Shown here one piece after another: positions 54,299 through 64,000 of a stretch of 64,000 nt of DNA (position 1 is the first letter of the stretch; every line of letters begins with the position of its first letter). The notes below the pieces were generated by a model. That model searched no databases. It was not told where the DNA came from and saw only the letters and a program-made list of their open reading frames with translations. This DNA is from Hypoxylon rubiginosum (Eukaryota; Ascomycota; Sordariomycetes; Xylariales; Hypoxylaceae), in NCBI GenBank assembly GCA_902806565.1, contig CADCXA010000031.1:186001-250000 (forward strand), in the 5' to 3' direction. The translations under genes were made by a program, and so were the position numbers.

Positions 54299-56489
54299 AT
54301 GGCTACATCCCAGTCCCTCGAACACGATTCCTCTTCCGGGCTCGCTCCGTCGCCTCAAGCTATCCCTCAGCTTGTTGACGGTACAGATGCCGACGCGAAG
54401 AGAGATCCGGCTGTCGTTGAGTCGAAGCTCAATCCCGAGTACGTGACCGGCGTCAAGCTCGCCATCCTTGTAGCCACTGTCGGGTTTGCCAGCTTCCTCA
54501 TACTCCTAGATCTCATGATCGTCAGCACAGTAGGCTGCATCTTTGGATTTTGAGCTCGTCACAAGCTGATTGTGCGACCCAGGCTATTCCGAAAATCACT
54601 GACGAGTTCCATTCCCTCGGCGACGTTGGTTGGTACGCCAGCGCATATCAGTTTGGAAGGTAGGCCTGGCCCATTCCTAAACATACGTCCAACTGTCTCA
54701 CATTGCTGCTGCTGTAAAAGTGCGGCACCACAACCATTGACAGGAAAGGTCTACAAGTACTTCAACACAAAAGTTCGTATGAAACCTGCGCCGCCCTACG
54801 TTTCGAGCTCTGATCTTACCTCAACAGTGGACCTTTTTGGTCTTTTTTGCCGTGTTCGAGGTCGGCTCCGTCATTTGCGCTGCTGCGAATTCATCGGCCG
54901 TCTTCATTGTTGGTCGGTTCATCGCGGGCTTTGGTGGCGCGGGTGTCGCTACTGGCACTATCACCATGGTATCGAACAGCGCGCCTCTTGAAAAGCGAGC
55001 AGGTGAGCGAGATTGATCACAACACTTGAAGGGGTATTGACGCGTAATTTTGGCCAGGATTGTTGGGTTTGACCTTGGGCTGTGAGTTCCGCGTCACTCC
55101 TGATCCGATTGTACACGACTCGTGCTTACTAGCAATCAACAGTTAATCTCCTTGGAATTGTTTTAGGGCCTCTCATCGGAGGCGTCTTCACGTCTTACGT
55201 TACCTGGCGTTGGTGTACGCTTCCCGCCTTACCCAGCTTTCGAACAATTGGCTAAGTACTTACCTATTCCAGGTTTCTATATCAACCTACCCATTGGCGC
55301 GGTGGCGGCGCTTACCATATTGGTTCTACGGATTCCTGAACCGACAATCAAACCGAGAGCTCTGTCGCTGCTGCCGAGGCTGCATCATCATCTTGATCTC
55401 GTTGGCTTTATTCTATTCGCGCCTGCGATTTTGGAACTACTCCTCGCTCTTCAATTTGGCGGCCGGACCTATCCATGGAACTCCTCTCAGGTAATCGGCC
55501 TCTTCGTCGGCGCCGCTGCAACCTTCGCCGTTTGGTGTTTATGGAATCGGCATCGCGGAGAGGATGCGATGATGCCTCACGCATTGATCCGCCAGAAAAA
55601 CGTCTTGGCCGCTGCATTGTACAACGCCTGCCAAACGTCAGCGCTCTATGCAGCAATTTATTATCTCCCAATCTATTTCCAAGCTGTCAAAGGAGCGAGC
55701 GCAGTAATGAGTGGCGTATATCTTCTTCCGTTGATTCTGTTTCAGCTTCTATTCGCTGGCGCTTCAGGCGGCGCGGGTAAGTTGAGGAGCATCTGTCTGT
55801 TGAAAAGTTGGCGTCGGTATTGACATTCAACTTAGTACAAAAGATTGGCTATACCATTCCTATAACTCTCTTCGCTTCAGTATTCCTCTCCACTGGAACC
55901 GGTCTTCTCTCCCTTCTTCAACCCGACACCTCGACTGCCCGTTGGGTAGGATTCCAGATTCTTATGGGCGTTGGCTTTGGGGCAGGGCTGCAAATGGTAT
56001 GTATTCTTGCGCAGCAACATACCTCTACTGCATAGTTCTGACTGTTTCTACCAATACCAGCCTATTATCGCTGTACAAGCCGCGATGGATGGCGAAGAGC
56101 TAGCCTCTGGTATCGCTTTTATGGTCTTTAGCCAGGCGATCGGACCGGCCATCGCGAATACTATCTACAATGTGATATTTCTCTCGAGTTTACCGACGCA
56201 AATCGCCGAATTTGCGCCGCACGCGAACGTCCAAGCTATTATGGATGCCGGCGCTTCCGGATTTCGCTCCGTCGTCTCGCTTGCAGACCTGAACGGTGTA
56301 TTAGTTGCATACTCAAACAGCTTAGGCCGGATCTACTACCTAGCAGTAGCCTTTGCAGCGACTTGTGGGATTGCCTCGTGGGGAATGGGATGGCATGACC
56401 TGCGAAAGAAGGAGGTGGATGGTATAGAAACTAAAACTGGCGGCATAGATACCGATCGCTCAGTAGAGGAGGTTAAGGAGGCAGCTTGA
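54299..56489 (+). CDS. MFS efflux transporter (DHA, 14-TM drug:H+ antiporter type)
   Basis: Nine exons (54299-54529, 54583-54659, 54721-54772, 54828-55002, 55058-55081, 55143-55214, 55273-55776, 55836-55996, 56061-56489), 574 residues in continuous frame. After a polar N-terminus of about 50 residues come the TM1 region [42 protein letters not shown] and the motif C-like stretch [26 protein letters not shown], characteristic of 14-TM efflux pumps of fungal clusters (toxin and drug exporters). Later segments include [12 protein letters not shown] and [21 protein letters not shown]. The C-terminal tail is acidic. Likely role: export of a metabolite or drug at the plasma membrane. Its head-to-head placement with the O-methyltransferase supports a metabolite link, by inference only. 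Confidence 0.9.
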
Positions 56490-56700
56490 GGTAAAGAGGT
56501 GTCCTTTTGAATATTCCCAATACTTGCAAGCTGCCGCACAGGCCGCGGATAACTTAATTATATAAGCACTTATATATACATAGTCATAGGCATAATCTGC
56601 ATCAAAAGACTGAAATGTATCTTATACATAAGGGGTGTTGGGTTCGATTCCTATCAGCGCTATCTGGCTGTACCCCTTTTTCTAAAAGGTAGACTCTAAA
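56490..56700. other. Intergenic region containing a Pol III B-box-like signal
   Basis: GGTTCGATTCC at 56641-56651 matches the internal B-box consensus of tRNA and SINE promoters, with a TTTTT run at about 56677-56681. I could not fold a full tRNA around it: the bases upstream do not give an acceptor strand complementary to CAGCGCT. Confidence 0.4.
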
Positions 56701-56702
56701 TT

Positions 56703-57078
56703 GGTCAAATTTTAAAGAATTTGATGACATAATATTCTATATGCCCTATAACTGCCCTATAATACAGGGACCTAAGTGCTGGAGGTCACAGACAGCCTCA
56801 ACCATGGCTCAACAACGGCTTCGTATATAACCAAATACGTACCAGAATCAATAGATAGTAATTATAATTAAATTGAAATTGAAATACAATTGAATTATAC
56901 TTAGGACTGAGCTAGATATGTGGTAAAAGGTTAGGTGTTTTATAAGGTTTTTAAGCTAATATTTCTAGGGGTTACAGAGAGCTTAGGCACCGAGCCCCGC
57001 TATAATTATGGCGAGTTACAGCGCATACCCTCTATACCTTAAGATTATGTCTTCAATTTTCAGAGTTTCGACCAGTTG
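56703..57078. mobile_element. MITE-like element with terminal inverted repeats, copy 2
   Basis: The left end TTGGTCAAATTTTAAAGAATTTGATGACATAAT (56701 onward) and the right end ATTATGTCTTCAATTTTCAGAGTTTCGACCAG are imperfect inverted repeats of about 33 bases. The left 100 bp and right 110 bp are near-identical to copy 1 at 17.2-17.5 kb. The middle (about 56820-56968) is a different, AT-rich sequence, replacing the tandem motif section of copy 1. No coding capacity. No clear target-site duplication could be read. Confidence 0.65.
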
Positions 57079-57657
57079 ACATTTTATTTTCAACTTCCTT
57101 GATTCGGGAAGTTTTTTTTACTCCACCAATCCATTTTTGAAGTCCTCCCTGAGCTGTCCTGAGCAAGGGCTGAGACTCTCCTGAGTAGCGCTTGATCAAG
57201 CCTGAGTAAAGCGATAGGAGATGGTGTGGAGGGTAGGGGGTCGGCGAGGGCAACTTTTGGGTGATGCAAACACCCCTATTACGTCCCGTTGACGTCTCAC
57301 TCGGCCAGCCTCGTCGGGTTTTATTTTCTTAAGGGTCGAGTTAAATAATACGGTAATTGAAAAATGAGGATGATCAACAGGTAGCTACGATCCATTACAC
57401 TTTCAAGTAGAACGAGTTCCATCCAATAAAATAAATTAAAAATAGCTGCCCGCGTGTAAACGAGTTATTGCATTTGTATGATTCACGATTTCCGAACTCT
57501 CCTGCGTCGTTTCCAAATCCCCCTTTTCTCCCTCGCCCGTACGTGCCCCCACCTTCCATAGATCAATCAGTCCATACGGAGTAGGATTTCTGTCTACCAC
57601 AACAATCACTTCACACGTGTAGCTTTGACACGTCCACCTACCCATGTATCTGTATCT
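57079..57657. other. Intergenic region
   Basis: No gene supported. Contains 3' sequence of the basic/His-rich gene at its right edge. Confidence 0.5.
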
Positions 57658-58359
57658 TTACTTGCGATGAAGATGACGGTGACGACGATGCGGGTCGGTA
57701 CCGTACCGGAGGTATCGCCTGCCATTTAGCCGCCCATCGCCCCAGCAGAACCCGAGCACTTGGGGTTGCCCGGTAGCATCACCGGCGTACGGATAGTAGT
57801 ACGAATAGTAGTCCGTGGCAGTTGAAGCGGCGGAGTCGTACGAAGTCAGAGGCGGAAGGCCCACCAGTACCGCGGCCCCGCTTGCCGTGTAGCGGGTTCC
57901 GGAAAATCGGATCTGCGGTGGCGCCGCCGCTGGCTGAACTACTGGGTTGCCAGCTTGGTTTTTGATCGGCTCTTTGGCGACCGGCGGCTTTGTAGGCTGT
58001 ACGCTGTGGCCGTTCATGTTGCTGCTGTGAGAACTGCGATCGTTGCTGTGGTGGCTACCAGCCCGGCTTCCATTCTGGCTCGCTTGGTGGCTACCCCGTG
58101 ACTCCCTCGGCTGACTAGCATGGTTGCCATCGTGATGACTGCTTTGATAAGAATGATAAGTAGGGAGACGGAGCCTCTCGTTACGTTTTGTTGGTTCTTC
58201 GAAGCCGTAAGCTCTCGCGAGAGCATCCTGGTACGCCCACGGGAGATAATAATCTAGATCATGACGATTAGCAGATAGTTTCCTGTTATGGCCCTTGTAG
58301 TAGTTAGTGCACACCCATGTTGAGTACCTGTAGTGAGAGTTTTGGATAAAAAGTTTCAT
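57658..58359 (-). CDS. Hypothetical Ser/His-rich protein with C-terminal GRRxxxYxxD-basic tail
   Basis: 233 residues, single exon. The N-terminal 60 residues look folded (aromatic-rich, YYLPWAYQDALARAYGF). Then follows a Ser/His/Asn/Arg-rich disordered middle (SHQASQNGSRAGSHHSND), a Pro/Ala stretch and a Tyr-rich ATDYYSYYYPYAGDA part. The end is GFCWGDGRLNGRRYLRYGTD followed by HRRHRHLHRK. The end aligns with that of the 38-kb His-rich protein (GYWGKPDSKGRRVFHYDSD plus a basic His tail), and both are low-complexity in the middle. I know no family for it. No signal peptide is obvious. ATG at 58359 was taken as start. Function unknown. Confidence 0.6.
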   Translation of the reverse strand: MKLFIQNSHYRYSTWVCTNYYKGHNRKLSANRHDLDYYLPWAYQDALARAYGFEEPTKRNERLRLPTYHSYQSSHHDGNHASQPRESRGSHQASQNGSRAGSHHSNDRSSHSSNMNGHSVQPTKPPVAKEPIKNQAGNPVVQPAAAPPQIRFSGTRYTASGAAVLVGLPPLTSYDSAASTATDYYSYYYPYAGDATGQPQVLGFCWGDGRLNGRRYLRYGTDPHRRHRHLHRK

Positions 58360-59831
58360 CCGTGTTTAGTAGTAAAAAACGTAGATAGAAAGGGTCGACA
58401 CTAAAGCTCTTATAGATCTAAAATTTACGCAAAGGAAAACAGTCTAATCATGATGTGACGAAATTCCAATCGCCTTCGACATCTACCACCTGTGTTCTCT
58501 CTATTCAGACGTGTGTCATTACAATCCGGGTGGCTTTTACGGAATCCATGAATTGCACCTTGGTATTGAATGAGTCAAGGGAGGGTATCTTGAGAAATGC
58601 TACCTAACCTAATGCGTAGGATATGACAGTAGGTGAATGGGACCCTTTCTTACCCTCTTGAATCAGGCACAACTAAGAAGTGGCCAGGCGGCAGACTTAA
58701 GGACACGTATAATATTGTGGAAACCAGACCGCTTCATGTAAATCACTTCTGAAACCAAGCTGGCAGATCCAGTAACCCAAGTCGTGGGGTGAGCCATACC
58801 ATTTTCGAGGTCTGAGATACGATACAAAGCGTATCTGATTTAATCCCAGACCCCTAAGAGAAATAAATAGATGTGCCAGTTTAAGTGCCATCCAGACTAT
58901 AATAGGGTAGAGCAACACTCCCGTCCTCCCGCGACCAGCCACCATGACTCCATAACCATAACGAGCAGCATGACTCCACTAATAGACTTTGGGATACTAC
59001 CTACCCAGGAGGTAGGTACCTAGGTATCCATGATATAGGGTTGATAGCCTTCCCACAGACCTCTTCCCAGGCTCACGGCCTAGTGTACTTCATAGCAATG
59101 GGATCTTGTTCATGTTTTAGTCGGAGACGATGTCACGACGCAAGTTAAAAGGCGTAGGAACAACCAAGGTATTACGCAAGAGACTATCAAGCCATCAGCA
59201 AGGTATACTGATGCCCCCCTTACTCGGACCAACACGGCGAACTACCAGCTGAAGTAGGGCCGCCTCTGCCCCGATACCACCCCTCCCCCAATCGATTGCC
59301 TTCTTGCACCTGATTACAAGTTCACTGAAGATCAAGCGTGATCGCTTCTAATCCAGTTGATTTACATTTTCATTTGTAAATAGCCTGTATATCTCGCCCG
59401 TTCCCTTGAAGAGCTCGAAGCCGAAATCGTTGAAACATATGACATTGCTGATAGCGACGAGTTCTGCCACCTGGAACCTCTGATAACCTGGAATGATTTA
59501 AAATGCCATCCAAATTAAACGAGGGAGATAATAAGTGAAATGGAAAAGCTGGGTGGCGGTGTGCATTTCGATTTCTGCCTTACGTGTCAAGGCTCAGCCA
59601 GTCTTGTTCAATATAATTGTCGAAGCAGGGGAATCGCAACGTAGCAAGTACTTGATAACTTTATTACAGGAATAACTAGTTCCAAATCTACTTTTTATTT
59701 CCAACCTTTTAACTGTTCATACATATTTCTAGGTACCTTAGGTACCTACCTAGATAAGTTTTGTTCCAGAGCCTACCTAAACCTCGAGAGTCATCGCCCG
59801 CCTCCTCTACCCCCATTCAAGCCTTCATCCC
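58360..59831. other. Intergenic region
   Basis: 1.5 kb without a supported gene. Contains CTACCTACCCAGGAGGTAGGTACCTAGGTA at about 58999-59028 and AGGTACCTTAGGTACCTACCTAG at about 59732-59754, two of the clearest inverted AGGTA-type motifs in the window. Confidence 0.5.
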
Positions 59832-61783
59832 TCACCTCACCACCTCGCGAAACCGGACGTAGTACTTGGGCTTCTCCCACAGCATGAACTGGCGGAAGTC
59901 GCGCTCGAACACGACCTCCCGCTGGCCGGGGGCCGCCTCGGCGTCGAGCGACCAGAGCACCTTGGCGACGAACAGCCGCGTCTGGCGCCACGCGGCGCCC
60001 ATGCCGGGGCAGATCCGCGGGCCCTGGCTGAACGGCTTGAACGCTTCCAGGTGGTCGCGCGCGAAGGCCGGGTCCCAGTGCGGGTGGTCCGCCGGCAGCC
60101 ACCGCTCGGGGTGGAAGCTGTCGCCGTCGTGGAAGTAGCGGGGACTGCGGGTTAGGGCGAAGTGGCCGTATTGGACGGTTACCTAAGGGGAGGGGTTAAT
60201 TTTTAGTTCGGCTGGCTGATTGAGGAAGTATGGGTTCGGAAAGGAGGGGGTGTGTGTGTGTGCAACTTGAAATGCTTACCCCTTTAGGAATATAATGACC
60301 ATCCACCACGGCGCCGGGGCTGGTGCGCGGCATCCCGTTTGCCCCGATAACAGTGATGCGCAGCGTCTCCATCAGAGCGGCATGTAAGTATTTCAGGTGG
60401 GCGCACGTCTCGGGAGTGATTTCGTCATAGCTCGTGAACGCATCCCTGATCTCCTTCACCACACGCCTGTAGCTCTCGGGTTGGTGGAGGAGGAACATGA
60501 GGGTGCATTGGAACTGGCTGGAGATGGGCTCGTAGCCACCGTTGAGCAATTGGACGGCCATGACCTCCATGAACGCGAGCTCTTTCTTGTCCGGATCAGG
60601 GGCGTCTGCCGGCAACAGCTGTTCGAAGTAGTCGAGATGTTGCGTCTTGCCCCTGCGTTCGATGCGCTTCTTGGCTTCTTGCTGGTTCAGCGCTACGATC
60701 TTGGGTAGGCTGGTGATTATCGACGGGGGAATGAATAGATACTTAAATGGACCCAGAAGAGGGAACTGCTTCATCGTCCGGTTCAGTGCCATGAAGAAGT
60801 TGACACCGTGGAGAGAATCTAGGAGTGGCGAGCTTTTCACTGGTGGTTGTTGAGATGTTAGCATCTACTCTTGTTAGACAAAGAGAATGTCCCGGTTCAC
60901 GCTTACTCTGCTGCATCTGATGCATCTCGCGACTATAGGCCAAGTCGGCCGAGATGTCCATAGCAAGCCAGTCCGTCCACTGGTATTCAGTCAGTCAATC
61001 TTGGTTTAGATGGGATGCAGGGGCGGGAGCTATATACAGTACGAAGCTCAACACCATCCTTGCTGCCCCCAATTTCTTTCATCTTGTCGATGAAGTAATT
61101 GATGTACTTGTGCAGCGTCGGCTCTTTGGCCTTGATGGAATTGACGCTGAAAGCTGGCGAGAGCTTCTTAGCTACCATGCGATGCTTGACCGGGTCCAGC
61201 TCAAAGGTAAGCCCGTTTTCTGGTAAGCCTGGATCAAGCCAGTCCGTTCTGACGAAATGCTCCAAGTTTTTTGTGTGAGAGGCATAAATGTCTAGTATCC
61301 TCAGTCAGTGCGAACACAACTGGTCATGGAGTTTTTTTTTTTTCATACCAGTTTGCGCCTGGGGCGTTATAAAGACAAGCTCGTTGGGAGCTATCCGGAC
61401 AACATCTCCTATGACAGAATGAGCGACGACGGACGGTCTATAGGCCAATAAACTCACCATATTTCTCGAGGACGCGAGCGATGGCCCACGGAGATTTCCC
61501 TGAGGTCCTAGTTTCATAAGATTACTGAATTAATTAAGGGCAGAATGATTGACAGCTTACCAATGCCAGCCATACCAAGCATTAGATACGGCAGCCAACT
61601 TGGGACCCGGATATTTAGCCAAGGGATGCCAGTAGAGAAGGTAGAAGCAACGAAGTGCTGCATATAATGTCGTCTGTTACACTTAGCATAAGGCATAAGG
61701 CTAGCATGTAGAACTTGATGGCTTACGGATACGATGGCGAGCGTAGCCCACTCACCCACGGTCGCGCTTTGAATTCTCTCCAT
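59832..61783 (-). CDS. Cytochrome P450 monooxygenase
   Basis: Eight exons: 61727-61783, 61561-61673, 61458-61507, 61349-61408, 61038-61291, 60907-60979, 60280-60839 and 59832-60182; 505 residues in one continuous frame. The N-terminus has a membrane anchor (WATLAIVSTTLYAALRCFYLLYW) and the hinge HPLAKYPGPKL. Conserved parts: WxxxR helix C region, the ExxR pair Glu360/Arg363 in METLR, FHPERW, and the heme loop FSQGPRICPG with Cys447. The I helix reads LLNGGYEPISSQFQ, without the usual acid-Thr pair of AGxDTT. Overall it resembles the isotrichodermin C-15 hydroxylase-like group of fungal class II P450s acting on terpenoid or polyketide substrates in the ER; the substrate is unknown. Near the MFS and O-methyltransferase genes. 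Confidence 0.9.
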
Positions 61784-62721
61784 TAGCAACAAGGGTATTA
61801 CGTTCCGGCGATCCGACAGAGGCTAACTGTTGACTTTGCGCAAGTAGAAGGATGCGAAAATGTCCAGAAAGCAACTAGAGGTAGGTAGAATTGAGACGCG
61901 AGTTAAAGCACGGCTCGTGTCAGGAGATTCGAGATTCGAGATTCGGCTTGGAAAAATAAATACCCTTGGCGAGTTCGGGTTACATACATGTATGCATGTG
62001 TATACCTGATACATATAACATGTCAGGTATCGTATGGCATTGTCCTTCACATGAGTGGTTGCCTTTTGAAGTAAATCATTAAAGCTGTATCGGCCATTTC
62101 TGGCTAGCGTATTTGCTAATGAACAATATAAGCAAATGGCTGAGTTTTGTGCGATTGTCGAAGTGCCTGATTGCCGTGTCCGAGAAAGCCCAATGACCCC
62201 CACGGAGTTTTCGGAGTGCTTATAATCGCTTGAAGAGGAGATAGATCGATCGGTGAGATTCCACTTGTCCACTGTTAAAATAGCACGCTGATAGGTCATG
62301 TTGGTTGTCCGCTGTGCTACGTCGGCGCTTACGCAGTTACCACACCTGAACTGCAACTGTTGGTGAAGCCCCCTGTTTTTCTTCGGCGTCGCTATAGTCT
62401 TACATCATCTACGCCGCATTACGGCATGCATACCGTAGCAGTGTGTTGGTTGTATGCTCGGCACGCCCAGCTACGCCATGGATGTAGTTTCAATAGAAGG
62501 AATCCGTTGCCGAACCCAGACCAGGAGAATGCCGCCGTTGCAATGTACTAACTATAGGACTTCGTCATAGGTAAGCGCTGGTATAAGTCAGTTTAAGTGA
62601 CCTTTTGCCACGAGGCATCCCACCAAGGTGTCCTTAATCTAATATCCACCTACTTATCACCCGGCCACTCGGCTTACGCCTTCGGACCGCATCGTAAGTT
62701 CAGTCTATCAATCTTGCGATC
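61784..62721. other. Divergent intergenic region between P450 and rhodopsin-like genes
   Basis: 938 bp. Contains one fairly long minus-strand open frame without recognisable features, not called. GATTCGAGATTCGAGATTCGG near 61925-61945 is a small tandem repeat. Promoters of both flanking genes should lie here. Confidence 0.45.
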
Positions 62722-64000
62722 ATGGGCTTAAGCATCTTCAACGACAAGCTGCAAGGGAGCTTGTTTGTTGTTCTGGCTGTCTTCACCCCTATCGCTATTT
62801 TGGCCACCATTCTTCGATTTGTTGCATCACGCATCGCGGGGAAGAAAATAAACAGAGAAGACTGGCTGGCATTCGGAGCCTTGATATTCTTCCTGGCCTA
62901 CGTAGCATGTGCTGCCCTAGGTAAGAAGTATTCTAGGCAGATCACAGTTCTACTGAAAGCCCGAAACTCATCACGAATCCAGTACTCTCTTACCTCAATG
63001 GCAAGACAGCCGATGCCCTCTCTTTGGAGGCTGTCACGAACAATCTGAAGGTTCGTACATGAACCCCCATAGTTGTCCTTTGCCATGGCGTGTTTCCCAA
63101 GAGATAATTAAACGCTGACTATTATACCTTCGAAAGAGTGCCTACATTGGAACTCTCATGTTCATGCCTAACCAGCTCTGCGCCAAGTTTAGCATTCTAT
63201 TTCTCTACCATCGTCTCTTCCGTATCGACAGATCCTTTTCTATCTGGATTAAGATCATCGGAGCTGCCCAGATCGTTTACACCATCGTGACTATGCTGGT
63301 CTCGGTCCTCCAATGCACACCAGTCGACAAGTATTGGAATATCATGCTTGATGGTTCATGTATCCATGTTGGACCGTTCCTGGCTGCCGTGGAGTCTTTG
63401 AACTCTTTTATTGATTTCGCAATGGTTATACTTGCCGTCCTCATGGTTCGAAAACTCCAGGTTAGCTCGGGAACGAAGATGAAGTTGGGAGTCGTATTCG
63501 GGCTTGGTGGATTGTAAGTGTATCCAAGTCATTTTCAACCTCTAGCACAACTTGGCTAATAGGGGATAGAGCTGGGGTAATTGGATTCATCAAAATTGGT
63601 CTATCATTCGATGTCACAGTCCGTAAGTTCTCCTCCCTACTCTGAGCTCTCTAGAATATCAATCACGACAGGCAACCGAGGGCTAACAAAACACACCAAA
63701 CTAGAAAACCAATTGATGTTGGGACTTTGGGCTACGATCCAACAATGCTTCAGCATCATCTGCTGTTGCGTCACCACCTACAAGCCGCTTCTCTCGAGGA
63801 CAGGGGTCGCCTCTAAACTTTCTGGCTATGGTTCTGGGAGAGGTAAACTCAGTGTTAAAGGACAGTTCGCAAACAAGGTCCACGACTCTCGCGACTGGAT
63901 GGAGCTTGATGGGAGCGGAAGTAGAAATGGGTTTGTGATATCCACAATCGAAGGATCACAATACCGGAGGAGCTTACCTGGGGAGGGGAGCGGCCTGGAC
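62722..64000 (+). CDS. Rhodopsin-like (PTH11-type) membrane protein, 3' end outside window
   Basis: At least five exons. Exon 1 starts at ATG 62722 and ends at 62921 before GTAAGA; exon 2 is short (VLSYLNGKTADALSLEAVTNNLK), exon 3 begins at about 63140, and later exons continue to the window edge with the frame still open. Visible features: TM1 GSLFVVLAVFTPIAILATILRFVASRI, the family signature REDWLAFGAL, then the TM3-5 region with LCAKFSILFLYHRLFRI and VLQCTPVDKYW (a conserved block of the family, Cys in the extracellular loop), and a long Ser/Gly-rich cytoplasmic tail starting TTYKPLLSR. Family role: PTH11-related putative receptors or membrane components often near metabolite clusters. It is the second such gene in the window and is not a close copy of the one at 51 kb. 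Confidence 0.85.

Noticed and set aside
56560..56690. A complete tRNA gene
   Set aside because: Only a B-box and T-arm-like loop can be seen; no matching 5' acceptor strand, D-arm or anticodon arm.
57436..57645. 69-codon minus-strand frame next to the 57.7-kb gene
   Set aside because: No domain and no splice link that keeps frame with the neighbouring gene.
61823..62356. 177-codon minus-strand open frame between P450 and rhodopsin-like genes
   Set aside because: No recognisable domain, mixed composition, and it fills a divergent promoter region; codon use is unlike the neighbours.

Overview
The window is nuclear DNA of a filamentous ascomycete (Pezizomycotina, most likely Sordariomycetes). 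Evidence is the many short GT-AG introns (about 45-65 bp) with CTAAC-type branch points, a HET-domain gene, a SesB-NACHT-ankyrin NLR gene, 2EXR and PTH11/rhodopsin-like families, and C+T/A+G-rich intergenic DNA with scattered AGGTAGGTA words. I resolved exon structures by hand from splice signals and reading frame; every complete model given below sums to a whole number of codons.

Left part (1-28.7 kb), mostly conserved genes: 3' end of a DEDDh-type RNA exonuclease, an FAD monooxygenase, an arylamine N-acetyltransferase, the divergent pair VPS41 (HOPS) / APC1 (anaphase-promoting complex), an ADP-ribosylglycohydrolase with a beta-rich extension, a LITAF-domain protein, a HET-domain protein, the divergent pair eIF3e / mitochondrial mL49, and a diaminopropionate-ammonia-lyase-like PLP enzyme. 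A MITE-like repeat lies at 17.1-17.5 kb.

Middle part (28.7-50.4 kb), accessory: a seven-exon membrane-anchored collagen-like protein, a 2EXR protein next to an octamer minisatellite, a five-exon FAD monooxygenase with a poly-C tract in an intron, a His/Gly/Ala-rich protein, a seven-exon SAM methyltransferase, a small PEPS-repeat protein, a five-exon NLR-type gene (alpha/beta hydrolase, NACHT, ankyrin) and, just behind it, a stripped-down EF1A-like GTPase with apparent GC-AG introns.

Right part (50.9-64 kb), resembling a secondary-metabolism neighbourhood without a backbone synthase in view: rhodopsin-like membrane protein, O-methyltransferase lacking the usual N-terminus, 14-TM MFS efflux transporter, second copy of the MITE-like repeat, a second basic/His-rich protein sharing a C-terminal motif with the one at 38 kb, an eight-exon cytochrome P450, and a second rhodopsin-like membrane protein cut by the window end.
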